A stretch of DNA of 64,000 bases, from assembly GCF_903166585.1 (NCBI RefSeq), contig NZ_CAESCM010000003.1:1-64000 (forward strand), given 5' to 3'. The notes under the pieces are model-generated. The model was not told the origin of the DNA, searched no databases, and saw only the letters and a list, made by a program, of their open reading frames with translations. Source of the stretch: Pedobacter ghigonis. GTDB lineage: Bacteria; Bacteroidota; Bacteroidia; Sphingobacteriales; Sphingobacteriaceae. Position 1 is the stretch's first letter, and each line of letters opens with the position of its first letter. Below, one piece after another: positions 8,538 through 18,300 of the stretch. The position numbers were made by a program, and so were the translations under genes.

Positions 8538-10139
8538 ATGAAAAAAAACTACCTTTATTGCTTAAGTATCTCACTGCTAGCTATCACATCCTGTAAAAAA
8601 AATACCTCACAGGATATCTTACCACTTTCGAAACCTAAACCTGTTGCCACCATAAATTTAATAACTGGAGTAAATAGTTGTTTTAATTGGGAAACCGGAC
8701 CGTATGTAACCCTAACTAATGGTCAGACTCGTATTTTACCATGGTATAACGGTGCCACTACGCAAATTCCAAACTTTATTCTTAACGACTATAAGAAGGA
8801 AGATGGTTGGGAGTTATTATATAATTTTTTATCGGGTACAGAAAATGGTCAAAATTATTTATTTTTCTATAATAAATTCACAGGCATTATTCGTACGTAT
8901 TATTTTTTAGCAGATGATGTTACGTTAGGAAGCAATGGTATGTGGGGCCTTGGTTTTACCAATGAACATGCATTATTGAATAATATTGGATATTTTGCAA
9001 CACCGATAGATGAAATTAGTCAAGAGCCATTGGCTATATCAAGTAATTTAAGCCTGGATGCGAATACCAAAGGCATTGCGAGAGGTTGGAATGCATTTGA
9101 TACGGAAATCACATATGATCCAATTGCTAAAGATAAAGCAATCAAGATGCGTGTGTTTTCAACAACAAGTAATATATCACAAGTGAGCTTATCTGGCGAT
9201 GTGCAATTAAGTTCATCCGGAACAATTGTGAGCGTTGCAACTAAAAATGGTTTACAAGATGCAGCAAGCTCTGCAGCTAAGTCTGGGGGAGATGCAGCGA
9301 AAGATTACATTAAAAGTAAGGTTAAATCTGATAGCTCTTCTTTCATAAAGAAAATATTTGGTAGTGCTGCCAGTCTTGTAGTAGGCGGGGGGGTTAAAGA
9401 AATTATAAATGCTGGTATTAACTTATTGTTTGGATCATTTATAGGAAAAAAAACTGAGACAACGGCTACTAACCAAAAGATTGAATTTAAAACTAATGGT
9501 TCAATCAGTTTAAGCGGCACAATAAGTTCGAGCTCAGCAAATAATGTATCTTCGATTACAGGTCTTTACACGCCGGGTACACGTCCAGATTTAAGCAATT
9601 TCCTGCTTCCGTGTTTCGATAAGCAGCTTGGTGTTTGGAATTTAGAAACCAAACCAGTTGTACAAACATCTCAACACGCTTTTGGGGGGAACTTCATGCC
9701 GCCTTATGATGATGTCTACCAAAGATTTTATATGTTAGATCAAAGCTCAATTAAGGTTAAGGTAAATCCGGATTTAATACCTGAATTACAATCATACGAG
9801 GTTACCTCTGATTTGTTTTACTACAATAAATTTAAGGGAAATGAAAACTGGAACAATTCTATTGTTGGAAATAAAATAACAGGAGGTATTTTAGCTTATG
9901 AGGATAGCGCAAACAAGTTCTATCAGATGCTGAGTGGATCATTTTATGAAGATATTCACGGACCTATTCCTGCTCCTGGCAACCCGAATGAGGATCAGGA
10001 AATTCCAAGTATTCTTGTAAATGGTTTTAATAAGAACTTTGTGGTAAAGGTAACAGTTACTTTGATTCCCAAGGTTGGTTATGATCAAACACCTATTGTG
10101 ATAACCCGATCTTATATACCGGATTATCAGTACTACTAG
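8538..10139 (+). CDS. Orphan lipoprotein of unknown function with a glycine-rich amphipathic segment
   Basis: 533 residues. A lipoprotein signal is clear: short hydrophobic core and lipobox with Cys19 (TSCKKN), the usual Bacteroidota form with Lys after Cys. I do not recognise any domain. The N-terminal 180 residues are rich in Tyr, Phe and Asn with repeated YF/FYN phrases, as in beta-rich surface proteins. Residues about 235-310 change character: alternating Ala/Ser/Gly/Lys then hydrophobic stretches with GGG, suggestive of amphipathic helices or a membrane-inserting hairpin. The C-terminal part is again beta-like. The base composition is clearly more AT-rich than its neighbours, which suggests recent acquisition or fast evolution. 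It has its own terminator and no partner gene. Confidence 0.75.
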   Translation: MKKNYLYCLSISLLAITSCKKNTSQDILPLSKPKPVATINLITGVNSCFNWETGPYVTLTNGQTRILPWYNGATTQIPNFILNDYKKEDGWELLYNFLSGTENGQNYLFFYNKFTGIIRTYYFLADDVTLGSNGMWGLGFTNEHALLNNIGYFATPIDEISQEPLAISSNLSLDANTKGIARGWNAFDTEITYDPIAKDKAIKMRVFSTTSNISQVSLSGDVQLSSSGTIVSVATKNGLQDAASSAAKSGGDAAKDYIKSKVKSDSSSFIKKIFGSAASLVVGGGVKEIINAGINLLFGSFIGKKTETTATNQKIEFKTNGSISLSGTISSSSANNVSSITGLYTPGTRPDLSNFLLPCFDKQLGVWNLETKPVVQTSQHAFGGNFMPPYDDVYQRFYMLDQSSIKVKVNPDLIPELQSYEVTSDLFYYNKFKGNENWNNSIVGNKITGGILAYEDSANKFYQMLSGSFYEDIHGPIPAPGNPNEDQEIPSILVNGFNKNFVVKVTVTLIPKVGYDQTPIVITRSYIPDYQYY

Positions 10140-10147
10140 TGAATTAG

Positions 10148-10178
10148 AAGTGGAGGGGAGTTCTTATCTCCTCCACTT
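10148..10178 (+). terminator. Rho-independent terminator of the orphan lipoprotein gene
   Basis: Stem of 8 bp (10148-10155 with 10171-10178) continued by a 3-bp inner helix (10158-10160 with 10168-10170) after a GG bulge, loop TTCTTAT, 8 nt after the stop codon. Followed by ATTTC rather than a long U-run. Confidence 0.7.
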
Positions 10179-10481
10179 ATTTCAAAGGCTCACAGCATTT
10201 TCTAATATCAAAATAGAATAGCTGGAAGTAAATACTGATCGTCTATTATTGCTGAAATTTTAATAATATAAATTACTCATTAGGCAATAAACTATATATA
10301 AATTCTAATAAGAACCCGAAAATCGATCGTCCGCGTTTGTAAGGATGATGGGCGGGATTATCGACTCTATCGCAATTTCAAGTTTATATTTTTAGAACTA
10401 TTATAATGCATTCGAAATTGTGCGCCCCAACATGATCCCGCCCCAGACTGCCGCGAATGCTGTCAAAATTCTTTTAACACA
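10179..10481. other. Intergenic region without a recognisable gene
   Basis: About 300 nt. AT-rich up to 10310, then two GC-richer patches (10318-10375 and 10420-10460) sharing the words GATCCCGCC/GGGCGGGAT in opposite orientation; these may be the remains of an inverted repeat. No open frame or RNA gene stands out. Confidence 0.4.
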
Positions 10482-10511
10482 AAAAAGCCCCACATTTCTG
10501 TGAGGCTTTTT
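10482..10511 (-). terminator. Terminator downstream of tRNA-Lys
   Basis: On the minus strand an 8-bp AAAAAGCC/GGCTTTTT stem (10482-10489 with 10504-10511) and an inner 4-bp CACA/TGTG helix close a TTTC loop. It starts 2 nt beyond the tRNA 3' end and carries a U-run, so it ends the tRNA transcript. Confidence 0.8.
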
Positions 10512-10512
10512 G

Positions 10513-10585
10513 TGATCCCGCTGGGATTCGAACCCAGGACCACTACATTAAAAGTGTAATGCTCTACCAGCTGAGCTACGGAATC
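10513..10585 (-). tRNA. tRNA-Lys (anticodon TTT)
   Basis: 73-nt cloverleaf on the minus strand. Acceptor GATTCCG pairs with CGGGATC (one T-G pair), discriminator A; D arm GCTC/GAGC; anticodon stem TTACA/TGTAG (first pair T-G) around loop CTTTTAA, giving anticodon TTT; T arm CTGGG/CCCAG with TTCGAAT loop. The CCA end is not encoded. No other tRNA follows it. Confidence 0.95.
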
Positions 10586-10625
10586 TACTTTGTTTAAAAC
10601 GTTATCCGTTTCCTTTAAAGTGGTG

Positions 10626-10657
10626 CAAATATAGGGTTCTAACCTATTTCCTGCAAA
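10626..10657 (-). promoter_or_regulatory. Bacteroidota-type promoter for tRNA-Lys
   Basis: On the minus strand TTTG (10654-10657), a 20-nt spacer, then TATATTTG (10626-10633), matching the known Bacteroidota -33/-7 consensus. The expected start is near 10620, about 35 nt before the tRNA 5' end. Confidence 0.65.
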
Positions 10658-10767
10658 TAAAAAATCGTTAAAACTGCTAACTGTATTGATTTATAGGTGA
10701 ATTAATTATTTACCTTCTCTTTTTTAAACATAATTGATATTTTTATCGCTCAATATTTAAGTCCAGC

Positions 10768-11886
10768 ATGTACAAATCTTTCCGTTTATTCTTTTTTCTG
10801 CCTTCGCTCTTTTTATTTTCATGTCAGTCTAATCCATCAAATGAAGCAGCACTGGCCAAACACAAGCAGGATTCGCTGGCTTCTTGCGAGAAAAATATGC
10901 CCAGCCGTTTTGGTGCAGTAAAAGATACTTCGAGTTTTGCCAGTAAAGCACTCAGTCATGAGGGCATGGTGTTAATTCCTGCCGGAACGTTTGCCATGGG
11001 CGCCGGAGATAGGGAAGGCAGGGAAGACGAATATCCGCAACATCAGGTTAAGGTGTCTTCTTTTTGGATGGATGTTACCGAGGTTACCAATGCCAGTTTT
11101 CAGAAATTTGTAGATGCTACCGGTTATGTAACCACTGCAGAGCGTAAACCCGATTGGGAAGAAATGAAAAAACAGTTGCCTCCGGGTACACCCAAACCAC
11201 CCGATAGTGTTTTTGTAGCTGCATCGCTGGTTTTTTATCAGCCTAAAAGCGTTACTAGTTTAAACGATGCCTCGCAATGGTGGGCCTGGATTAAAGGTGC
11301 CGACTGGAAACATCCGCACGGGCCAAAGAGCAGCATTAAAGGCCGGGAAAATTATCCTGTAGTACATATCTCATGGGATGATGCGATGGCTTACTGCAAG
11401 TGGTCGGGCAAACGCTTACCAACGGAGGCTGAGTGGGAATTTGCTGCACGTGGTGGCTTAAACAATGCGAAGTACCCCTGGGGTAACGAAGATATTGAAA
11501 AAGGCAAACCTAAAGCCAATACCTGGCAAGGTAGTTTCCCAATAAAAAATACCGATTGGGATGGTTACAATGGCCTTGCCGCTGTGAAATTATTTAAAGC
11601 GAATGGTTATGGCCTTTATGATATGGCTGGAAACGTTTGGGAGTGGTGCAGTGATTGGTATCGCCCCGATTATTATGCTAAACTTTCTGGAATTGCCAGT
11701 AATCCACAAGGACCGTCTGATAGCTACGACCCGATGGAACCAACGGTGCCTAAACGTGTGGTTAGGGGAGGTTCGTTTATGTGTAATGCTTCTTATTGTA
11801 AAGGTTATCGGGTAACTTCCAGAATGAAAACTTCTGCCGATACCGGCCTGGAGCATACCGGTTTCAGGTGTGTTAGTTCCAATTAA
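10768..11886 (+). CDS. SUMF1/formylglycine-generating enzyme-like lipoprotein
   Basis: 372 residues with a lipoprotein signal (Cys19 in LFSCQSN). The rest is one SUMF1/FGE-type domain: PAGTFAMGAGDREGRE near the start, WMDVTEVTN, GKRLPTEAEWEFAARGG, GNVWEWCSDWY, RVVRGGSF and a final TGFRC. True formylglycine-generating enzymes oxidise a sulfatase cysteine using active-site residues late in the domain. Many Bacteroidota homologues (the GldJ/GldK group, for example) are structural surface proteins instead. No sulfatase gene is nearby, so enzyme activity should not be assumed. It follows the divergent tRNA-Lys and precedes the sugar transporter by 102 nt. Confidence 0.85.
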   Translation: MYKSFRLFFFLPSLFLFSCQSNPSNEAALAKHKQDSLASCEKNMPSRFGAVKDTSSFASKALSHEGMVLIPAGTFAMGAGDREGREDEYPQHQVKVSSFWMDVTEVTNASFQKFVDATGYVTTAERKPDWEEMKKQLPPGTPKPPDSVFVAASLVFYQPKSVTSLNDASQWWAWIKGADWKHPHGPKSSIKGRENYPVVHISWDDAMAYCKWSGKRLPTEAEWEFAARGGLNNAKYPWGNEDIEKGKPKANTWQGSFPIKNTDWDGYNGLAAVKLFKANGYGLYDMAGNVWEWCSDWYRPDYYAKLSGIASNPQGPSDSYDPMEPTVPKRVVRGGSFMCNASYCKGYRVTSRMKTSADTGLEHTGFRCVSSN

Positions 11887-11913
11887 GCAGGAGCCTGTTA
11901 AATTGAAAATCAC

Positions 11914-11924
11914 GCAAACGTTTG
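11914..11924 (+). promoter_or_regulatory. Candidate LacI-family operator upstream of the sugar transporter
   Basis: GCAAACGTTTG, with a perfect CG-centred 10-bp palindrome (11915-11924), 65-75 nt before the transporter ATG. The same 11-mer occurs in reverse orientation at 41135-41145 and 42222-42232, both flanking the LacI-family regulator gene. CG-centred AAACGTTT palindromes are the typical LacI-family operator form. Confidence 0.65.
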
Positions 11925-11988
11925 TTAAGTAAATTATTGAAATATTTGTTTAGTTTGGCGCTATCAAATTAAACCGAACCGAATATTT

Positions 11989-13275
11989 ATGCAACAAACA
12001 ACAAAACCAGGCCAAACGCAGGGGCCAAAACCGCTCATTATTATATGTGCCTTATTCTTTATTTTTGGCTTTGTAACCTGGGCAAACGGAACCTTAATTC
12101 CTTTCTTTAAGTTATCTTTTGGCTTATCAAATTTACAGGCATTCTTTGTAACCTTTGCCTCGTATATGGCTTACTTCTTTTTGGCTTTACCATCATCGTG
12201 GATACTGAAAAAAGTTGGTTTTAAAAATGGAATCGTATTAGGTCTGGTTATTTTAGGCTTAGGCTCCCTAATCTTTATACCGGCAGCTCAAACCCGTACT
12301 TTTGGTCTTTTCTTGACTGGTATTTTTGTTCAGGGGGCAGCTTTGGCTTTGCTTCAAACAGCTTCAAATCCATATTTAACTATTATTGGCCCAATTGAGA
12401 GTGCTGCAAAGCGTATCAGTATGGCTGGTATCTGCAACAAGTTCGCAGGTATGATTGTGCCATTGGTTATGGGTAGCCTGTTCTTAAAAAATGCATCGGA
12501 GGTTGAAAAGCAAATACAGGCAGCAACAGGAGCAGCGCACGAGCAATTGTTAAACGAGGTTTTAGGCCGCGTTAACATGCCTTATATTGTATTGGCTATT
12601 GTGTTTTGTCTGTTTGCGGTAGTTATTAAATTTACCGATTTACCAGAGGTCGAAGTTGAAGAAGATGTGGTGGATGAAACCAAAGGCGAAGTGGTAAAGC
12701 ACAAAAGCATATTCCAGTTTCCGCACTTGTTTTTAGGCTCACTATGTATTTTTGTATATGTAGGTGCTGAAGTTATGGCCGGCGATATTATCGGAATTTA
12801 TGGTCGTGAGTTAGGTATTAGCGCTGAGATTAGTGGGAAGTTAACTTCGATTACCCTTTTTAGTATGTTAATTGGTTATATTGTAGGTATTATAGCTATT
12901 CCAAAATACATCTCTCAGCAAAAAGCACTTAGAATTTGTGCTATTTTAGGTATCGTATTTACCGTTCTATCTTTTGCCATTTCGACCTGGTTTGCCGTTA
13001 TTTTTGTAGCCTTATTAGGTTTGGCCAACTCATTAATGTGGCCGGCAATTTTCCCGCTGGGAATTAGCCACCTGGGTAAATTTACCAAAATAGGTTCAGC
13101 AATTATGATTATGGGTATTGCAGGTGGTGCTTTAATGCCTTTATTGTATGCTTTCTTAAACGAAAAATTACATGTGCACTTCCAGCTGGCTTACCTTTTA
13201 ACGGTATTGCCTTGTTACCTGTATATTCTTTACTTTGCTATTAAAGGACATAAAGCCGGATTAAATTTAAAATAA
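11989..13275 (+). CDS. FucP/GluP-type MFS sugar:proton symporter
   Basis: 428 residues with twelve predicted transmembrane helices. It matches the FHS family (fucose, glucose/galactose permeases): FFIFGFVTWANGTLIPFF in helix 1, QTASNPYLTIIGP in helix 4-5, and a long acidic cytoplasmic loop (about residues 220-235, EVEVEEDVVDE) between the two halves. Such proteins import L-fucose, glucose, galactose, mannose or similar sugars with protons across the inner membrane. The upstream CAAACGTTTG palindrome points to repression by a LacI-family regulator. A terminator follows 27 nt after the stop, so it is probably monocistronic. Confidence 0.9.
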   Translation: MQQTTKPGQTQGPKPLIIICALFFIFGFVTWANGTLIPFFKLSFGLSNLQAFFVTFASYMAYFFLALPSSWILKKVGFKNGIVLGLVILGLGSLIFIPAAQTRTFGLFLTGIFVQGAALALLQTASNPYLTIIGPIESAAKRISMAGICNKFAGMIVPLVMGSLFLKNASEVEKQIQAATGAAHEQLLNEVLGRVNMPYIVLAIVFCLFAVVIKFTDLPEVEVEEDVVDETKGEVVKHKSIFQFPHLFLGSLCIFVYVGAEVMAGDIIGIYGRELGISAEISGKLTSITLFSMLIGYIVGIIAIPKYISQQKALRICAILGIVFTVLSFAISTWFAVIFVALLGLANSLMWPAIFPLGISHLGKFTKIGSAIMIMGIAGGALMPLLYAFLNEKLHVHFQLAYLLTVLPCYLYILYFAIKGHKAGLNLK

Positions 13276-13301
13276 CCCAAACCAAATAAATTTTATGAGT
13301 T

Positions 13302-13327
13302 AAGCCCGGTCTGAAAAGATTGGGCTT
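13302..13327 (+). terminator. Rho-independent terminator of the sugar transporter gene
   Basis: AAGCCC (13302-13307) pairs with GGGCTT (13322-13327), loop of 14 nt that can pair further, followed by TCTTTT. Sits 27 nt past the stop codon. Confidence 0.7.
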
Positions 13328-13415
13328 TCTTTTGCCATTAATTTTCAGTTATTTTGGCGAATTATAAACGAGGTCCGAATCTCATACCTCAAATTACAAT
13401 ACTCATATCTCAATA

Positions 13416-13922
13416 ATGAATAAAGCTATTTTTCTCGATCGCGATGGTGTACTTAACCACGAAATATACGATTACATTACGCGTGTTGAAGATTTTAAAA
13501 TCCTTGATTATCAGATTCCCGTATTAAAGCGTTTTTTTGATGAGGGTTATCTGTTAATTGTAGTCACCAACCAGGGTGGTATTGCCTTAAAACGTTACAG
13601 CGAGCAGGAATTGGCCATTATGCACCAGATGTTGCGCAATGCTTTCGTAGCCAAAGGTGCAGATATTGCTGGTTTTTACTATTGTCCGCATCACCCAACT
13701 GTAGGTGGCGAGTGTAAATGCAGAAAGCCGGCATCAGGAATGGTTCTGGATGCTATTGATATGTACGATATTGATCCAAAGCAATCGGTAATGATTGGTG
13801 ATAAACCGCGTGATGTGGAAGCAGCCAACGGAGCAGGAGTGAAGGGAATTTTAATTGACCCGGATGAGCAGATTAGTTACGAGAAGGTTAAAGAGGTTCT
13901 TAGTCGTGAGTCTTTGGTTTAG
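13416..13922 (+). CDS. HAD-IIIA phosphatase, GmhB-like (D-glycero-D-manno-heptose-1,7-bisphosphate 7-phosphatase family)
   Basis: 168 residues. The HAD nucleophile motif FLDRDGVLNHE places the two catalytic aspartates at residues 8 and 10; VTNQGG gives motif II, and MIGDKPRD motif IV. The zinc loop CPHHP...GGECKCRKP is the hallmark of GmhB and the histidinol-phosphatase relatives. In the GmhB role it removes the 7-phosphate in ADP-heptose synthesis for lipopolysaccharide. No other heptose gene is beside it, so substrate is inferred from family only. A 23-bp inverted repeat follows, shared with the convergent transaldolase. Confidence 0.85.
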   Translation: MNKAIFLDRDGVLNHEIYDYITRVEDFKILDYQIPVLKRFFDEGYLLIVVTNQGGIALKRYSEQELAIMHQMLRNAFVAKGADIAGFYYCPHHPTVGGECKCRKPASGMVLDAIDMYDIDPKQSVMIGDKPRDVEAANGAGVKGILIDPDEQISYEKVKEVLSRESLV

Positions 13923-14022
13923 TTTAGAGTTTTAAGATTGGGAGTTTGGAGTCGCCAATTGCCTAAACCCAAACAGAACATTTGATAATTCCTTAAATGC
14001 ACGGGCTATTCTTTTAAAATGT

Positions 14023-14073
14023 AGCGCATAAAAAAGTCCTAAGTTGTTTTAACTTAGGACTTTTTTATGCGCT
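14023..14073. terminator. Bidirectional terminator, 23-bp perfect stem
   Basis: 14023-14045 and 14051-14073 are exact reverse complements around a 5-nt loop (GTTTT). Six T (or A on the other side) lie inside the stem. It separates the phosphatase gene (plus) from transaldolase (minus), whose stops are 100 nt and 34 nt away, and can serve both. Confidence 0.85.
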
Positions 14074-14106
14074 TAGAACTCAAAACTCCAAGCTTAATTC
14101 TCCAGA

Positions 14107-14766
14107 CTATTTGCCCGCTGCCTTAGCGTGGTCTGCTAAGAAAGTAGCTAAGCCGCTATCAGTTAAAGGGTGTTTTAGTAAGCCTACAATAGCAGCTAAA
14201 GGAGCTGTAATTACATCAGCACCTAATTTCGCGCAGTTTACAATGTGTAATGGTCCGCGGATTGATGCAGCTAAGATTTGTGTTTCGTAACCGTAGTTAT
14301 CAAAAATAGTTCTGATATCTTCGATTAAAACTAAACCGTCGCTCGAAATATCATCTAAACGGCCTAAGAACGGAGATACGTAAGTTGCTCCTGCTTTAGC
14401 AGCCAATAAAGCCTGTCCGGCAGAGAAAATTAAAGTACAGTTGGTTTTGATTCCTTTTGAAGAAAAATATTTAATGGCTTTAACACCATCTTTAATCATT
14501 GGCACTTTAACCACAATTTTAGGGTTTAAAGCAGCTAATGCTTCACCTTCTTTGATAATTTCATCGAAAGTGGTCGAAATAACTTCAGCACTTACGTTGT
14601 CATCAACGATATCGCAGATGGCTTTATAGTGGTTAATTACATTTTCATCGCCGGTAATACCTTCTTTAGCCATTAAGCTAGGGTTGGTAGTTACACCATC
14701 TAAAATGCCAAGATCTTGCGCTTCTTTGATTTGATCAAGATTTGCTGTGTCAATAAAAAATTTCAT
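14107..14766 (-). CDS. tal: Transaldolase (short MipB/TalC type)
   Basis: 219-residue class I aldolase of the transaldolase/fructose-6-phosphate aldolase group: [11 protein letters not shown] near the N-terminus, IVVKVPM with the Schiff-base lysine near residue 86, [17 protein letters not shown] and [11 protein letters not shown]. The Phe in SPFLGRLDD matches short transaldolases, whereas fructose-6-phosphate aldolases have Tyr there, so pentose-phosphate pathway transaldolase activity is favoured. The SRP RNA gene is encoded just upstream on the same strand, but with its own T-tract. Confidence 0.92.
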   Translation of the reverse strand: MKFFIDTANLDQIKEAQDLGILDGVTTNPSLMAKEGITGDENVINHYKAICDIVDDNVSAEVISTTFDEIIKEGEALAALNPKIVVKVPMIKDGVKAIKYFSSKGIKTNCTLIFSAGQALLAAKAGATYVSPFLGRLDDISSDGLVLIEDIRTIFDNYGYETQILAASIRGPLHIVNCAKLGADVITAPLAAIVGLLKHPLTDSGLATFLADHAKAAGK

Positions 14767-14860
14767 GCTTATAAATTCTTAAAGTGATTATTAGGTTCTG
14801 CTGTTAGAACCCCTGAAGAATTTAATATCCCCCCTTCAGGGGGTTAGGGGGTAAAAAAAA

Positions 14861-14957
14861 GGGCAAGCACCTTCTATCGCACCGCTACAACCTTCTACCC
14901 TTGCTATGTTCCCATCCTGGGGGAGTTCAAAGGGAGCTGGTCGTAAAAGACTTGCCC
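14861..14957 (-). ncRNA. ffs: Signal recognition particle RNA, small bacterial type (4.5S)
   Basis: Minus-strand hairpin RNA of about 97 nt. The ends GGGCAAG and CTTGCCC (14861-14867 with 14951-14957) pair. The apex has the universal SRP domain IV: CAGG, a 3-bp helix AUG/CAU closed by a GGAA tetraloop, then AGCAAGGGUA, the asymmetric loop bound by Ffh. It ends in a run of eight T on the minus strand (14853-14860) and has a consensus promoter 6-35 nt upstream. It would bind Ffh to target nascent membrane proteins. Confidence 0.93.
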
Positions 14958-14962
14958 GGCCA

Positions 14963-14992
14963 CAAAGGTAGAAAAAGAAGTTGTTTTGCAAA
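14963..14992 (-). promoter_or_regulatory. Bacteroidota-type promoter of the SRP RNA gene
   Basis: On the minus strand TTTG (14989-14992), an 18-nt spacer, TACCTTTG (14963-14970). The predicted start falls near 14957, exactly at the 5' end of the folded RNA, so the two predictions support each other. Confidence 0.8.
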
Positions 14993-15379
14993 ACCCATTT
15001 CTTTAATTTTTTATAGATTATTGCTATCTGACTGATTAGTAAATTAATAAAATTTAAATGTGTACTTTTAAATAGGCTATATAAAATCAAAAATAACGGT
15101 TGGGTTTATTTATTATTTATATTCGAGTTTTATATTTATATATGAATTAATAATTAAATCGATTTAGGTTTGATTTTACCAGAAAAAGTGAAATTATTGT
15201 ACAATCTTATCATTATGGTAATTGTAATTATGTAGCTGTTTAATTATAAATTTTCTATTTTAACTGCTTTTAATTGAATAAGGGATAAAATTTTTCAAAA
15301 AATTATGTCAACTCTGTAATTTACCAAAAATTTTTTCTATCTTAGTGTTTCCTATACACTAACAACTAACGAGCAAAGA
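14993..15379. other. AT-rich leader region of gltB with a small inverted repeat
   Basis: About 385 nt, strongly AT-rich, with no gene. Close to the gltB start a 7-bp inverted repeat TTAGTGT/ACACTAA (15342-15348 with 15356-15362) could be an operator or leader hairpin controlling the operon. No clean -7 element is seen. Confidence 0.45.
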
Positions 15380-18300
15380 ATGGAACCAAACAGTGGATTG
15401 TACGATGCGCAATTTGAACACGATGCCTGCGGTATTGGGTTTGTTGCACATGTGAAAGGGCGAAAATCGCATCAAATCATCTCCGATGCACTTACTATTT
15501 TAGAGAATCTAGACCATAGAGGGGCAAGTGGAGCAGAACCGAATACCGGCGACGGCGCTGGGATTATGATTCAGATTCCTCACGAATTTTTTTATGATGA
15601 ATGTTTAAAAGCTGGCTTCAGCTTACCAGAAACCAATAACTATGGTGTAGGTATGCTCTTTATGCCAAAAGATATCAGATCAAGAGAAGAGTGCAGAGAA
15701 CTGATTTACCGTGCTGCAGAAAAACTTGGTCTGGAGATTTTAGGTTTCAGAAAAGTTGATGTAGATACAACAGATATAGGTAGTATGGCGCTTTCTGTTG
15801 AGCCGGAAATCGAGCAGGTATTTATTGCCCGTCCGTATGCCGTAGCTCCAGGAGCAGATTTTGAGCGTAAGCTTTATATTTTTAAGAATTACCTGATTAA
15901 ACTGATTGTTAATACTGTACATGGCGGTAAAGATTTTTATATCGTTTCGTTATCGGCGCAGACTATTATATATAAAGGTCAGTTAACTTCTTTGCAGGTT
16001 CGTACTTATTTTAGCGATTTAAGCGATAAACGTGTTGTTTCGGCCTTAGGTTTGGTTCACTCACGTTTCGCAACCAATACATTCCCGTCGTGGAGACTTG
16101 CACAGCCTTTCCGCTTTATTGCACACAACGGGGAGATCAATACTTTACAGGGAAATTTAAACTGGTTCAGGGCAGGTGTTAAATCACTGGCTTCTTCGCA
16201 TTTTACGCCTGAAGAGCTGGATATGCTTTTGCCTGTTATCGACGAAACCAACTCCGATTCTGGCTGTTTGGATAACGTAATCGAATTGTTATTCCATGCT
16301 GGCAGAACCTTACCTCATGTTTTAATGATGTTAGTGCCTGAAGCATGGGATGGTAACGATGATATGGATCCGGTTAAAAAAGCCTTCTACGAGTTCCACG
16401 CTACTTTAATGGAGCCATGGGACGGGCCGGCTGCAATTGCTTTTACCGATGGTAAATTAATTGGTGCCACCTTAGATCGTAATGGTTTACGTCCTTCGCG
16501 TTATGCTATTACTTCTGATGATCGCGTTATCATGGGATCTGAAGCTGGAGCATTAGCGATTGATCAAAGTACAATTATCGAAAAGGGTCGTTTAACGCCT
16601 GGTAAAATGTTCGTTGTGGATATGGAGCAGGGCAGGATCATTAGCGATGAAGAAATTAAAACACAGGTTTGTGGCGGAAGTCCTTATGCGGATTGGATTA
16701 ACCAATATCAGATTCGTTTAGAGGAGTTGCCTGAGCCGCGCTTAATGTTTACCGGCTTATCAACTGAATCTATTTTTAAATATCAGCAGGTTTTTGGCTA
16801 CAGCAGGGAAGATGTAGATCTTTTGCTTAAGCCAATGGCGCTTGAAGGTAAAGAACCTATTGGTTCGATGGGTACCGATACGCCACTTGCTATTTTATCA
16901 CAACGCCCGCAACATTTATCTTCATATTTTAAACAGCTTTTTGCTCAGGTTACCAATCCGCCTATCGATCCGATTCGGGAGAAAGTGGTGATGAGTTTGG
17001 CTAGTTTTATGGGTAGCAACGGTAACTTGTTAGATGAAAATCCTAGACAAGCACACTGTGTAGCCATTAAACATCCAATTTTAACCAACCAGGAGTTAGA
17101 AAAACTGAGAAGTATCGATACCGGGGTTTTCCAGGCTAAAACTTTACAAACCTATTTCAGGGCCGATGGTAAACCGGGTGCAATGGCAAAAGCTTTAGAC
17201 CGCTTATGCCGTTATGCAGTAGATGCCGTTGAAGATGGTTTCCAGGTAATTGTGTTAAGCGACAGGGCTATCGATTCTGAACACGCTGCAATGCCTTCTT
17301 TATTGGCTGTTTCTGCAGTACACCACCACTTAATCCGTAAAGGTTATCGTGGTGCTGTTGGTATCGTTATCGAAGCTGGTGATATCTGGGAAGTACATCA
17401 TTTTGCTACGTTATTGGGCTTTGGTGTTACGGCAATTAACCCTTATCTGGCGCTAGAAACTATTGGTGGTTTCCAGGAAGAATCTGGTTTATCGGCAGAG
17501 GAGTTAACTAAAAATTACATCTATGCAGTAAACAGCGGCTTGTTAAAAATCTTCTCTAAAATGGGTATCTCTACCTTGCAGTCATATCAAGGCGCACAGA
17601 TTTTCGAAATTTTAGGTTTAAATAAACAAGTGGTTAATACTTATTTCACTGGTGCTGTTTCGCGTATTGGTGGTTTAGGCTTAGATGAAATTGCAAAAGA
17701 AACATTAATTAAGCATCACCGCAGTTTTGGTCCGGCAACGCAGACCGAAAACTTATTGCCTGCTGGTGGTACCTATAAATATCGTCGCAGAGGTGAAGCG
17801 CATTTATTTAATCCGCAAACCATCCACTTGTTGCAAAACGCAACGCGTAAAAACGATTTCAACATTTTCAAACAATACTCTAAGCTGGTAAATGAGCAAA
17901 CTCAACAGGCTTATACCATCAGAGGTTTGTTCGAATTTAATTATACCCGTCCGGCGGTCCCGTTAAATGAGGTAGAATCTACTACCGAGATCTTAAAAAG
18001 ATTTGCAACAGGAGCAATGTCGTTCGGTTCTATCTCGCACGAGGCTCACTCTACTTTAGCTATTGCCATGAACCGCATTGGCGGAAAGAGCAATACCGGT
18101 GAGGGTGGTGAAGACGAGATGCGTTATACTAAATTGCCAAATGGCGATAGTATGCGTTCGGCCATTAAACAGGTAGCTTCTGCCCGTTTTGGTGTAACCA
18201 GTTATTACTTAACCAATGCTGATGAGTTGCAGATTAAAATGGCTCAGGGTGCAAAACCGGGTGAAGGTGGTCAGTTGCCTGGTCACAAGGTGGATGACTG

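Noticed and set aside
10768..11886. Calling the SUMF1-type protein a true sulfatase-maturing enzyme
   Set aside because: No sulfatase gene in the window, and many lipoprotein homologues in this phylum are non-catalytic.
14107..14766. Fructose-6-phosphate aldolase
   Set aside because: The active-site region reads SPFLGRLDD with Phe, as in short transaldolases, not the Tyr of the aldolase.
14836..15090. 84-codon minus-strand open frame
   Set aside because: It runs through the SRP RNA gene and its promoter; the peptide is a by-product of RNA sequence.
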